Assembly: GCA_905221605.1 (NCBI GenBank)
Contig: CAJNDS010002642.1
Span: forward strand, 67,106 to 131,105
Direction: 5' to 3'
DNA from: Symbiodinium natans
Lineage: Eukaryota; Sar; Dinophyceae; Suessiales; Symbiodiniaceae
DNA: 64,000 nucleotides
The first letter of the stretch is position 1. Each line of letters begins with the position of its first letter. The position numbers and the translations under genes are program-made. Under the pieces are notes generated by a model. That model ran no database searches. It saw only the letters and a program-made list of their open reading frames with translations, and was not told the DNA's origin. Positions 21,046-31,600 of the stretch are shown here, one piece after another.

Positions 21046-21125
21046 AGGATTTAGGATTTAGGATTTAGGATTTAGGATTTAGGATTTAGGATTTAGGGTT
21101 TAGGGTTTAGGATTTAGGATTTAGG
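21046..21125. repeat. TTTAGGA heptamer array
   Basis: About 10 copies of a one-base variant next to the second minisatellite block. Confidence 0.9.
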
Positions 21126-21177
21126 GTTCAGGGCCTTCTGGAAGCTCTCCCAGACCCTCTCGGACCAGACCTAGGCT

Positions 21178-22110
21178 TTTTGGGACCATTTCTGAGCCTG
21201 TTCGGCTCAGTTTCTGAGCCTTTTTGGGCTCCTCCCGGACAGTTTCCGAGCCTTTTTCGGCTCCACCCGGACAGTTTCTGAGCCTTTTTTGGATTCCTCC
21301 CGGACAGTTTCTGAGCCTTTTTAAGCTTTTCCCGGACAGTTTCTGAGCCTTTTGTGCTCCTCGGACCGTTTCTGACAGTTTCTGAGCCTTTTTAGGCTCC
21401 TCCCGGACAGTTTCTGAGCCTTTTTGAGCCTTTTTGGGCTCCTCCCACACCGTTTCTGAGCTTTTTTAGGCTCTTCCCAGATTCTGAGCCTTTTTGTGCT
21501 CCTCCCGGACCGTTTCTGAGCTTTTTTGGGCTCCTCCCAGACAGTTTCCGAGCCTTTTTCGGCTCCTCCCGGACAGTTTCCGAGCCTTTTTAAGTTCCTC
21601 CCGGACAGTTTCTGAGCCAAAAAGGCTCCTCTCGGACAGCCTCCCGGACAGTTTCTGAGTCTTTTGTGCTCCTCCCGGACCGTATCTGACAGTTTCTGAG
21701 CCTTTTTAGGCTCCTCCCGGACAGTTTTTGAGCCTTTTGTGCTCCCCCCGGACAGTTTCTGAGCCTTTTTAGGCTCTTCCCGGATTCTGAGCCTTTTTGT
21801 GCTCCTCCCGGACCGTTTCTGAGCTTTTTTGGGCTCCTCCCGGACCGTTTCTGAGCTTTTTTGGGCTCCTCCCAAACAGTTTCCAAGCTTTTTCGGCTCC
21901 TCCCGGACAGTTTTTGAGCCTTTTTAAGCTCCTCCCGGACAGTTTCTGAGCCTTTTTGGGCTCCTCTCGGACAGTTTCTGAGCCTTTTTCTCCTCCTCCC
22001 GGACAGTTTCTGAGCATTTTTAAGCTTCTCCCGGACAGTTTCTGAGCCTTTTTGGGCTCCTCCCGGACCGTTTCTGAGCCTTTTTGTGCCTCTCCCGGAC
22101 CATTTCCGAG
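21178..22110. repeat. 32-bp hairpin minisatellite, block 2
   Basis: Same unit as the block at 3300-4400 (TTTCTGAGCC, T-rich loop, GGCTCCTCCCGGACAG), same orientation, about 28 copies, with units as short as 20 bp. Antisense ORFs rich in Lys, Arg, Glu and Ser across it are repeat artefacts. Confidence 0.95.
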
Positions 22111-22124
22111 CTTTTTTGTGCCCC

Positions 22125-22520
22125 CCTCATTGAACCGAAGATTTTAGGAGCCGTCTTTGAACCGAGGATACGTGTGACCGTCCACCACCTGAACCGAGGA
22201 TGGTATGAACCGTCGCCGGCGAGGATTTTGTGTGACTGGGGCCTTTCGTCTAAACCATTTCTGGGCTTCTCTCGGACCATTTCGGGCTTCTTCCGGACCA
22301 TTTCTGAGCTTTTTCGGGCGCCCCCACCACCTGAACCGAGGATTTTATACCGTCGCCGGCCCTTTGAACCAGGATTTGACTGGGGCCCTTCGTCTAAAGT
22401 CATCTTCACGACCCGAACCGAGCATATTATAAATCGTCAACGACTTTTGAACCGAGGATTTTACGTGTGACTGGGGCCGTCGACGGCTTTTGAACCGAGG
22501 ATATTAGGTGTGAAGGCTAT
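22125..22520. repeat. Degenerate GAACCGAGGAT repeat cluster
   Basis: Seven or eight copies of a TGAACCGAGGATTTTA motif, often followed by CCGTC, at irregular spacing, mixed with decayed minisatellite units (22255-22320). Confidence 0.8.
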
Positions 22521-22622
22521 ATTATAATACGGAAAGCGATAGCCCAACAACTATATGAAAACCCTAAACCCGCCCAAGGTTGAGATGTGGGTGGGTGGGT
22601 TGGGAGAGAGCGTTGAACCTGG

Positions 22623-22661
22623 GCGCACACCACAACACACGTCCCGCGTGGTGGTGTGCGC
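22623..22661. other. Strong inverted repeat
   Basis: GCGCACACCAC and its exact complement GTGGTGTGCGC flank a 17-nt loop. No gene context. Confidence 0.8.
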
Positions 22662-22831
22662 GGAACATTGAACAAACCCTAAACCCTAAACCCCAAACCC
22701 TAAACCCTAAACCCTAAACCCTAAACCCTAAGCCCTAAGCCCTAAGCCCTAAACCCTCAACCCTAAACCCTAAGCCCGAATCCTGCGACCCTAAACCCTC
22801 ATCAACCTCGAGCCCCAAACCCCAAATTCAG

Positions 22832-22880
22832 GTGGCTGACTTCGGGGCACGCATCCCAACACCGAAAGGCGACATGCCAG
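22832..22880 (+). CDS. Short exon, gene unknown
   Basis: Acceptor TTCAG, donor GTCGGG. Encodes VADFGARIPTPKGDMP plus one base, which is completed by the next exon (23638) to Gly. VADFG recalls a kinase DFG loop, but what follows does not fit a kinase. Confidence 0.4.
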
Positions 22881-23006
22881 GTCGGGCGCCATTTTGTCAG
22901 GGTTCCCCAAAACCCAAAACCCTAAACCCTAAACCCTCAACCCTAAACCCTGGATGTAGTTTGTTCAGGGTTTTGTGAAGGGCTCTTGAGAGTTACGCGG
23001 GTGTAA

Positions 23007-23185
23007 GTTGGGATGTTGCCCCTTAATACTAACAGGCCTTAGTAGATGATAATAATTAGGGTTTAGGGTTTAGGGGATAATAGGGGATAATAGGGGATAA
23101 TAGGGGATAATAGGGGATAATAGGGGATAATAGGGGATAATAGGGGGGTACTAGAATCCCTATTTAGAGCTGCTAGTATTCGAGG
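23007..23185. mobile_element. Inverted-repeat element, family 1, with internal decamer array
   Basis: Left arm GTTGGGATGTTGCCCC then TACTAACAGGCCTTAG; right arm AATCCCTATTTAGAGCTGC then a decayed end. The centre holds about eight tandem GGGGATAATA units that expand it to about 180 bp. Confidence 0.6.
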
Positions 23186-23637
23186 GAAAATCAGGGTTGA
23201 ATGATTTGAGTCCTTGGGCTTTAAGAGCTCGTGGGCGTGCTGACCGAGTGTTTCAGGGTTCGGGGCCTTGAAATCTTAAACGCCCAAAGCCCCAAAAGCC
23301 CAAACCCCCAAAATCCTAACCTTACGCCCAACCCTCAACCCTCAACCCTAAACCCTAAACCCTAAACCGTAAACCGTAAACCCTCATCCCTAAGCAAAGT
23401 GCGTCTTCGCATGCTTTGGCTTTTTGGTCTTTGGGGTCCTCGGGTCGATATGGTTCGAAGGGTTTGGTCCACGAGAAGGAGAAGTGTCATGCCCCCTTGT
23501 TTTGGAGTCTAGGGTTTCAGGCTTCCAGAATTGAAGGTTTAGGGTTTAGGGTTTAGGGTTAGGGTTTAGGGCTTAGGGCTTAGGGCTTAGGGTTTAGGGT
23601 TTAGGGTTTAGGGTTTATTGAAAGCAGAGTCTGCGAG

Positions 23638-23686
23638 GCAGTGACATGCTGAACTATGAGCAGACGGCCGCACCCCAGGCCGAGTG
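23638..23686 (+). CDS. Short exon, gene unknown
   Basis: Acceptor TGCGAG, donor GTTCCC. Encodes GSDMLNYEQTAAPQAE. The split first codon fits the exon ending at 22880. Confidence 0.45.
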
Positions 23687-24133
23687 GTTCCCTAAAAGCC
23701 CTAGGCCCTCAACCCAAGTGCGTTTAGGTTTACCATTAGGGTTTAGGGTTTAGGGTTTAGGGTTTAGGGTTTAGGGTTTAGGGTTTAGGGTAATAAGCAA
23801 GAACCCTAAACCCTAAAACCTAGACCCAAACAACCCCCAAGCCTTGCAGCAATAATGGGACCCTCTCAAGAACCCGAGATCCCGAACCCTGAATGCCCAA
23901 AAAAACGGTTTCGGGTTTAGGGTTTAGGGTTTAGGGATTTTCTGGGTCTACTAGTGGTCGTCTTCTCATGGTTGTTTTGTTGTTTTTTTTTTTTTTTCAG
24001 TTTCTGATGGTATCCTTGTGTGTGAGTGTGTGTGAAGGTTTTGGGGGGCGTTCTGGGTTTTGTGTTTCTGTTTTGGGAAAGGGGGAGGGGTGTGGGTTTC
24101 TGGGTTGGTTGCGCGCGCTTCAGGGCTGAACAA

Positions 24134-24345
24134 GCCTAAACCCTAAACCCTAAACCCTAAACCCTAAACCCTAAACCCTAAACCCTAAACCCTAAACCCT
24201 AAACCCTAAACCCTAAACCCTACACCCTAAGCCCTAAACCCCAAACCCTGAACCCTCAACCCTAAACCCCAAACCCTAAACCCCAAACCCCAAACCCTGA
24301 ACCCTCAACCCTAAACCCTAAACCCTAAACCCTAAACCCTAAACC
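24134..24345. repeat. CCCTAAA array
   Basis: About 28 units with CCCCAAA and CCCTGAA variants leading into the second EF-hand exon. Confidence 0.95.
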
Positions 24346-24349
24346 CCAG

Positions 24350-24426
24350 CCAAGGACATCTTCGAACGCCTCGACGCGAACCATGACGGCGTGGTCTCCC
24401 GCGAGGAGTGGCAGCGAGCCATGCAG
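24350..24426 (+). CDS. EF-hand exon, copy 2
   Basis: Acceptor CCCCAG, GC donor GCCCTC. Encodes KDIFERLDANHDGVVSREEW and QRAMQ, the same helix and Ca2+ loop as the exon at 6171 with few changes. Flanked by CCCTAAA before and TTTAGGG after, as in copy 1. Confidence 0.75.
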
Positions 24427-24807
24427 GCCCTCTGCTTGGGTTTAGGGTTTAGGGCTAAGGGCCTAGGGTTTAGGGTTTAGGGTTTAGGGTTTGGGGTTTA
24501 GGGTTTAGGGTTTAGGGTTTGGGGTTTAGGGTTTGGGGTTTAGGGTTTAGGGTTTAGGGTCTAGGGTGGGGCTCGAAACCCTGACCCCGAAACCCTTAAC
24601 CCTAAACACTAGTCCCTAAACCTTAAGCCCTAAACCCTAAACCTTAAACCCTAGTCCCTAAACCCTAAACCCTAGTCCCTAAACCCTAAACCCTGAACCC
24701 TGAATCCTAAACCCTAAACCCTCCTTTTCCTGTGCTTCGCTGTATCCTGACCCGCAGGGACTGGACCGAGCTAGCAAGGTGAGGCTATAATAGTAGCCGC
24801 CAGTGCC

Positions 24808-25386
24808 ATGCTGCGCGTGTGGAGCCGTGTTTCCGGGGAAGAGCTTGCCGCTGTGCCCACGGGGACTTTCAGGGATGTGGTGGCTGTGAAGGGCCACTTG
24901 CGCACTCAGTATCACTACCCCATGAGCTTCCAACGGCTTTTTGAGTCTGAGAGCGGCATCGAGGAACTTCCTGGTATGCCACTGAAAACCAACGAGTGGC
25001 AGCTAGTGGTGACCTCCACATTGGGTAGGCCAGACCTGGAACAGCGAGCTACAGAAGAGTTTGTGATGTACGCCGCCAAGAAAGGCCATGTTGAAGTGGC
25101 CCGTGTTCTGCTTGACGGAGGGGCCAACAAGAACTGGCAGGACGGTTTTACCAGCGAGAAGACAGCTCTCATGCACGCTTGTGCCCGGGGCCACATTGAG
25201 ATGGTCCGGTTTCTGCTGGAAGCTGGTGTCAAACTGAACATGACGGACTTCGAAGGCAAAACCGCACTCATGCACGCTGCCGGCAACGGCCACGCTAAGA
25301 TCGTGAGCTTGCTGCTGGAAGCGGGCGCCGACCGGTACTTGCGCGACAACGACGGCAAGGTGGCCGAGATCGGTCACCTCGGGTAG
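24808..25386 (+). CDS. Ankyrin-repeat protein, 192 aa, intronless
   Basis: A complete ORF from ATG at 24808 to TAG at 25384-25386. The N-terminus MLRVWSRVSGEELAAVPTG resembles the start of a large dinoflagellate ankyrin family. At least three ankyrin repeats follow: residues about 84-118 (AAKKGHVEVARVLLDGGANK), 119-151 (TALMHACARGHIEMVRFLLE) and 152-185 (TALMHAAGNGHAKIVSLLLE). It is a protein-protein interaction module with no enzyme domain. It has no introns while all its neighbours are split, which may indicate origin by retroposition or simply a single-exon family. CCCTAAA precedes and TTTAGGG follows, so it occupies one island. Antisense ORFs here are shadows. Confidence 0.85.
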   Translation: MLRVWSRVSGEELAAVPTGTFRDVVAVKGHLRTQYHYPMSFQRLFESESGIEELPGMPLKTNEWQLVVTSTLGRPDLEQRATEEFVMYAAKKGHVEVARVLLDGGANKNWQDGFTSEKTALMHACARGHIEMVRFLLEAGVKLNMTDFEGKTALMHAAGNGHAKIVSLLLEAGADRYLRDNDGKVAEIGHLG

Positions 25387-26320
25387 TCAGACCATGCTTT
25401 GGCCCATGGGATTCAGGGTTTAGGGTTTAGGGTTTAGGGTTTAGGCCTCCAAAGCAGCATGCCTCTGCGATCTGGTTAGCCGCTCGTAGGTGTGGGCACC
25501 TGCACAAAGCGACGAGCCCAAGATTGCGAATGGGGGCGATTTCAAGCACTCGTTGAGAAGCCTGGCGGCGGTCGAGTTCCATTTGACTGGAAGTGTTGCC
25601 CAGCCCTTCCGGGGGTTGGTTCTTTTCGAAATTTGTCCTTGCACCCATGCAGGCATTTTGGCATAAACCCTCCGTGATCCTAGGAAGCTGCATGTGTTGG
25701 GGTTTCTTGGGGTTGCTTCTGTTTGTTGGTATGCCTCTACGCAAGGACGCTCATGTATGAGTGGTAGTAGCTGGGTCCGGCGGGTGGGATTTGGGATTTG
25801 GTGGCCTACCCAGACCTTGAACCTTGAACGGTACTTGTTGATGGTTTTAAAGTTCAGGAGACTTTCTTTGCAGGCGGAAAGCTCGTTGGACCCGGCCGGT
25901 TTTGGAGTTGTCAGCTGGCATCTTTCAACCTCGGTCATCTAGATCGTGAAGAACATGGCACCCATCCAGCCATCGCGCAAAGCTGCGGGAAAATGGCAGG
26001 CGCCAGCTGAATACTACTACTTGCTTAAGACCCCCCCCCCCCCTATATTTCCCTTATAAGGAAGATTTTTTCAGTTTTTCGGGGGTTCTTAAGGCAATTC
26101 GTAGGGGCTGCCGCCTTGCACATCCTCAGATGGAGGTAGCAGGTTCCAGGACTGTTCCGGTGGCCCACGGCGGAATGCGGAATATCTGGAGTCATAATCA
26201 TGGTAACACGAGTAGTAGTAAGAAGAGTAATAGTAAGAATAGTAGTAATCATGGTAAGAATAGTAATAATAAGAATGTAATGTAAGAATGATAAAAGCAA
26301 GAATACTAGCAAGAACACAG
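25387..26320. other. Unassigned stretch
   Basis: Short TTTAGGG run at 25413-25445, then about 500 bp of unique sequence open on both strands (up to 165 codons minus) with no motif I recognise, an inverted-repeat element (26022-26094) and an AGTAGTAAGA-type degenerate repeat (26195-26310). Confidence 0.5.
26022..26094. mobile_element. Small inverted-repeat element, family 2
   Basis: Left end TTGCTTAAGACCCCC, right end GGGGGTTCTTAAGGCA (complementary, one gap). The interior CCCTTATAAGGAAGATTTTTT matches the copy at 38235-38325. Confidence 0.55.
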
Positions 26321-26416
26321 GTTGTCGGATCTCAGGCGTGCGATGGCAAACGCGCCGTGGCCGCCACCGTCTCCAGTAATCTCGTCGGCTCTAGATTGGT
26401 CCTGAGCCGCGCTTGA
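26321..26416 (+). CDS. Probable terminal exon
   Basis: Acceptor AACACAG, then 31 codons and TGA. Encodes DGKRAVAATVSSNLVGSRLV and LSRA at the C-terminus. It has protein-like composition; the upstream exons are not identified. Confidence 0.45.
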   Translation, partial: VVGSQACDGKRAVAATVSSNLVGSRLVLSRA

Positions 26417-26490
26417 AGTTCGGCCGTTCAAGCAGCTCAGCCTGGAACTTACTGAACCCTAAACCCCTAAACCCTCATCCCTTTTGGCAG

Positions 26491-26541
26491 AAAGCCGGAT
26501 CATCTTGAGTGCCAGGGCCAAGCACAGAGAGCAGTTTCAAG
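26491..26541 (+). CDS. Short exon, gene unknown
   Basis: Acceptor TTGGCAG, donor GTGGAA. Encodes SRIILSARAKHREQFQ with split codons at both ends. TTTAGGG follows at 26604. Confidence 0.4.
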
Positions 26542-27110
26542 GTGGAAGGTCACACAAGCATCTTGCGGCTCGAAGAAAGGCCGCGCCCAGCCCTACCCAC
26601 CCAGGGTTTAGGGTTTAGGGTTTAGGGTTTAGGGTTTAGGGTTAGGGTTTAGGGTTTAGGGTTTAGGGTTTGAGCCCCAAGCCCTGAACCCCAACAACCT
26701 TTGCACCCTGAACCCAAGACCCCTAGAACCTTTTCCCGCGTAAGCCCTGAAACAGAGGCAACGACCCGAACTAGACGGCCTAGGCCCTCTGCGAATGCCT
26801 CAGACTCTGGTCTAATCCCTTAACCTCTACAGTATTTAGGGTTTAGGGTGTAGGGTTTAGGGTTGAGGGTTTCGGGTTTAGGGTGTAGGGTTTTGCCAGG
26901 CCGAAGCCCAAAAAAGCTACACCCCGAGGTTCCGAACCAGGCTTTCTCACCATCGGCAATCTTTCAGCGTAGCACCTTAACCCTCAACCCTCAACCCCCA
27001 ACCCTCAACCCTCAACCCTCAACCCTCAACCCTAAACCCTAAACCCTACACCCCAAACCCTAAACCCTAAACCCTGAAGCCTGAACCCTGAACCCGAAAC
27101 GCTTCCGCAG

Positions 27111-27162
27111 GCTTACTCAGGGCCTGGCGCTGCAGCATCTGCCCAGGCCCAATTGTCTCCTG
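27111..27162 (+). CDS. Short exon, gene unknown
   Basis: Acceptor TCCGCAG, donor GTGTGG. Encodes AYSGPGAAASAQAQLSP. Flanked by CCCTAAA and TTTAGGG. Confidence 0.4.
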
Positions 27163-27377
27163 TGTGGAGTTTAGGGCTTAGGGTTCAGGGTTGAGAGTTT
27201 CGGCTTTAGGGATTGGGGGCGTGTTTTGCTGTTACATTTGTTCAGGGCGACATGCTCAGGTTTGGGGTGTCGGCTGCTTTGTTGCTTGTGATTTGGGATT
27301 TCGACTTCAAGCTTTTTGGGCTCACGACTGGAAGGTTGCTGGCACTTAGTAGGGACCACTCCCTCGTTCCCGACTAT

Positions 27378-27500
27378 CAGACCCTAAGCCTAAACCCTAA
27401 ACCCTAAACCCTAAACCCTAAACCCTAAACCCTAAACCCTAAACCCTAAACCCTAAACCCTAAACCCTAAACCCTAAACCCTAAACCCTAAACCCTAAAC
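27378..27500. repeat. CCCTAAA array
   Basis: About 16 perfect units passing into the GCCTAAA block. Confidence 0.95.
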
Positions 27501-27504
27501 CCGC

Positions 27505-27617
27505 CTAAAGCCTAAAGCCTAAAGCCTAAAGCCTAAAGCCTAAAGCCTAAAGCCTAAAGCCTAAAGCCTAAAGCCTAAAGCCTAAAGCAAAAAGCCTAAA
27601 GCCTAAAGCCTAAAGCC
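27505..27617. repeat. GCCTAAA heptamer array
   Basis: About 16 copies of a one-base variant (AAAGCCT), with one GCAAAAA interruption. Confidence 0.95.
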
Positions 27618-27788
27618 CTAAACCCTAAAACCCTAAACCCTAAACCCTAAACCCTAAACCCTAAACCTTAAACCCTAGACCCGAAACCCGAAACCCGAAA
27701 CCCTGAACCCCAAACCACAAACCCGAAACTTTAAACCCCCAGCTCTCAAGAACGGTCAACACCCCCCATGAAAAGCCCCGGTCGAAAG

Positions 27789-27830
27789 GCCGTGAGGAGC
27801 TCCCCGCGAGTGCGAGAGCGAGCAAAAGAG
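27789..27830 (+). CDS. Short exon, 42 nt
   Basis: Acceptor TCGAAAG, donor GTCATA, phase 0. Encodes AVRSSPRVRERAKE. It joins in phase to the zinc-ribbon exon downstream. Confidence 0.45.
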
Positions 27831-28025
27831 GTCATACAGGGAGCCCCAAAAAAACGGGTTTAGGGTTTAGGGGTACTTTCCCCTTAACAGGCTGTGTAAG
27901 TATATCATGCAATATACATTCAAAGGAGTACATCCCCTTGAGGATATCCTATATAATTGTAATTGCCATTCTCTGAATACCCAAAATACGGACTGGGTCA
28001 CTCTGAGCTCTCAAGCCTCTGGAAG

Positions 28026-28106
28026 AACGCCACCTGCCCGGCTTGCGGCAACGTGTACGCGGAAGACGCGGCCTTCTGCCGGAAGTGCGGCCGCAAGCGC
28101 GATGAT
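28026..28106 (+). CDS. Zinc-ribbon exon, copy 2
   Basis: Acceptor TGGAAG, 27 codons in phase 0, donor GTGGGG. Encodes CPACGNVYAEDAAFCRKCG then RKRDD: two CxxC knuckles, nearly identical to the exon at 6751-6849, and the same donor. No clear downstream exon on the plus strand could be fixed; an ASPSRFSDQ reading ending in TAG at 29089 is one option. Confidence 0.75.
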
Positions 28107-28399
28107 GTGGGGACCTCATATTCCATGAGCCCGAAACCCGCCACCCCACACCCTACGACCCTATGCCTCCTCACCCCTACACCGAAAGCCCTAGAACCTG
28201 AAACCTCAACGCGATGAGAAGTCTAGCCAGTGAGCATTGTAAAAGACTTCCTGGCATTTTCTAAGGTCGAAGCCACAAGCCGTGAGGCCTAAGTGCCAAC
28301 CCTTGAGCTCTAGTTTTCTTCCCGAACCCTGAGCCCTAAACCCTGAATCCTAAGCCCTTTGAACCCTGAACACTCAACCCTAAGTCCCACTTGAGAAGC

Positions 28400-28577
28400 A
28401 GACCCCCCAACCTGCCGAGACCTTCCACACATTTTTTGCTGACCCTTAGAAAAAGCGCACTCAGCCTCCAACAGCTCCAGAAGCCTTGTGGTCCCGCGCC
28501 CCCCCAAAACCCCTCAACCCTGGACCTCTTAGTCCCTCAAACCCCAAAACCCTCAACCCTAAAACCCTGTAACAATG

Positions 28578-28609
<32 letters not shown>

Positions 28610-31600
28610 CAGTCCCTCAAACCCCTAAACCCCTGTAACAATGACCCCCCCCCCCCTCCCCCCGGACAGAAGAGAACGTTCCTATATGGGGGCTTCCGAA
28701 GAGAGGGGTACCCTTTTTCGGGTTCCAAGGGGTTAAGAAGGTTGTACCCCTAAGAAATTTCCCCCTAATTTACGCAGGGCTGGGCTTATATTAGGGTTTA
28801 GGGTATAAGGCTTTTGCTTGAAGGAGGATAGCGTTTTTAGGGGGACGATTAGGGGGGATACTAGGAGCTGCCCATGGATTCCTGGCTCGGATAGGGTTTA
28901 GGGTTTAGGGTTTAGGGTTCAGGGTTCAGGGTTTAGGGTTTAGGGTTTAGGGTTTAGGGTTAGGGTTTAGGGTTTAGGGTTTAGGGTTCAAGGTTTCGGG
29001 TTTAGGGTTTCGGACGTAGGGTATAGGGTTTAGGGTTTAGGGTCCCGTCCGCTACGGAGGCCTCGCCGTCGCGCTTCTCGGACCAGTAGGGCGGCAGGAC
29101 TCATTGGGCATGGCTGCCCCCACCCGAAACACTGGAACCCCAAGCCCTAAACCCTAAACCCTAAACCCTAAACCCTAAACCCTAAACCCTAAACCCTAAA
29201 CCCTAAACCCTAAACCCTAAACCCTAAACCCAAAACCCGAAAACCCCAAACCCTAACCCCTAAACCCTAAACCCTAAACCCCAAACCCGAAAACCTCAAA
29301 CCCTAAACCCTAAACCCTAAACCCTAGACCCTAGACCCGAAACCCTAAACCCTACACCCTAAACCCGAAGCGAACCAAACTCCCAAAAGGCTTCACTCCT
29401 GATTTGGTCTCCCATGCTCGCCTTACGCACCCCTCTTTTGGCACTTTGACACACGTGCCAACAAACTAAAGCCGCCATCTGAAGATTTAGGGTTTAGGGT
29501 TTAGGGTTTAGGGTTTAGGGTCTAGGGTTTAGGGTTTAGGGTTTAGGGTCTAGGGTTGAGGGTCTAGGGGATCGGAGCATCTTGGCTCCTTCATCTCTCT
29601 GGCCACCTCCCGTAAGAATGGCGATCGCTATCGGGTCCACAGGAAGTTCGCCTGCCCAATCTGGGTTAAACCCTAAACCAACCCAAAACCCAAAATCCAA
29701 AACCCAAAACCCTAAACCCTAAACCCTAAACCCCGGGTACGTAGAACGGGAGTCAGACCCTGAACTCCCCGCAGCATTTTCACCGGGCCGAAAAATGAGC
29801 TGGGAGCCGTGAGGACAGGAGAATGTATCGATGGGGTTCAGGGTTTAGGGTTTAGGGTTTAGGGTTCAGTGTTTAGGGTTTAGGGTTTAGGGTTTGGCAG
29901 CGTAAATCGTGTAGCTGAAGCGATGAAGACTGGAACTGCCGGTCCGAGGTCCCATCCAGTGCCCTAAGTTCTACACCCTAAGCCCTTAGGCCCCCTAAAC
30001 CCTTGTGAAATCCTAAGCCCTAACTAAACCCTAAATAACCCTAAACCCTAATAACCCTAAATAACCCTAAATAACCCTAAATAACCCTCAACCCTAAACC
30101 TTAACCCCTAAACCCTAAAGCCCAAGCCCTGAACCCTAAACTCGAAAACACCCAAAGTCCCCAACCCTGCAGGCCTGCTTCCAGGCTTTCAACCCCCAAA
30201 TATCCCAAAAGAGCGCGGAACCCCTAAATCCCTGCACCTGCCCTTAACCCCTAAACCTTGCATCCCTAAACCCCTTAAGTCCCTAAAGCCCTGAACCTCG
30301 AAGTCCATAAGTCCCTGAACTCCCAAACCCCTAAACCTTCAATCCCTAAACCCCAGAAGTCCCTAAATCCCCCATATCCCGATTTCCCTGAGTCCCGTTC
30401 CCCTTAGGTCCCTAAGTCCCTAAACCCTTAAACCCTAAACCCTAATCCCCTAAGTTCCTAAACCCCTCAACCTTGAACCCTCACCCTAAACCCTAAACCC
30501 TAAACCCTAAACCCTAAACCCTAAACCCTAAACCCTAAACCCTAAACCCTAAACCCTAAACCCTAAACCCGAAGCCCTAAGCCCTAAGCCCTAAGCCCTA
30601 AGCCCTAAACCCTAAACCCTAAACCTGCGGAGGAGCTCGAGCCAATCGACAGCTTCCGAGACCTCCTCTTCTGGGGGACCGCTTTGGGGGGTTTAGGGTT
30701 TAGGGTTTGGGGTTTAGGGCTAGGGATTTGGGGACTAGGCTAGGGTTTAAGACTTCGGAGTTTAGGGACTGAGGGGTATTTCGGGCCGGTTTAGGGATTT
30801 AGAAAGTTTAGGAACTAGGGTGTAGGGATTCTTTTTTGTACTAAACCCTAAACCCTAAACCCTAAACCCTAAACCCTAAACCCTGAACCCTAAACCTAAA
30901 CCTAAACCCTAAACCCTAAACCCCAAACCCTAAACCCCAAACCCTAAACCCTAAACCCTAAACCCTAAACCCTAAACCCTAAACCCTAAACCCTAAACCC
31001 CTAAACCCTAAACGCTAAACCCCTAAACCCTAAGCCCCCGGACTATCGATTTGTTGATTTCGATGGCGTTGCCGCGCTGCCTGCGCATGGAGGCGCAGAC
31101 GCGAGCGATGTGATGTGCACAAAAGCAGCGCGGCTCTTAGGGTTTAGGGTTTAGGGGAACTTATAAGTCTTAAACGCCCAAGCTTGGGATGGTTCCCCTT
31201 GATATTGCCAGTCCTTAGTCGGGATTATATTGGGGGGTACTATACGGGAAAGGGGAACATCCAAAACCCTAAACAACCCTTAACCCAAAACAACCCTAAG
31301 ACCTAAACCCTCACCCCATGGGGTTCATGGGGTTCAAGGGCTTCAAGAATTCAGGGTTTAGGGTTTAGGGTTTAGGGGTTTAGGGTTTAGGGGTTTAGGG
31401 TTTAGGGCTTACGTGGGAGTTTTAGGGCTTCCTGAACTTATGTTGCTTCAAGTGTCCGTAATACGGCTGCTTGCAAGTAAGCCTCATATCCTCAACGCCA
31501 AAACGCTGAGCCTTCTTTAAAGCCGCAGCCGCAGCCGTAACTTCATCATGAGATACCCCCCCCCCTCCCCACGAGCCCAAGGGTTTTAGGGGTTAGGGTT

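Noticed and set aside
21121-22409. Minus-strand ORFs of up to 184 codons
   Set aside because: Same minisatellite artefact in the second block.
22832-22880. Protein kinase exon (VADFG)
   Set aside because: The joined downstream sequence has no APE or activation-loop pattern; kept only as an unidentified exon.
23050-23145. CRISPR-like array of GGGGATAATA
   Set aside because: Units are directly adjacent without spacers; it is a tandem repeat inside an inverted-repeat element.
25441-25938. 165-codon minus ORF after the ankyrin gene
   Set aside because: Open on both strands with no motif or splice context; not supported as a gene.
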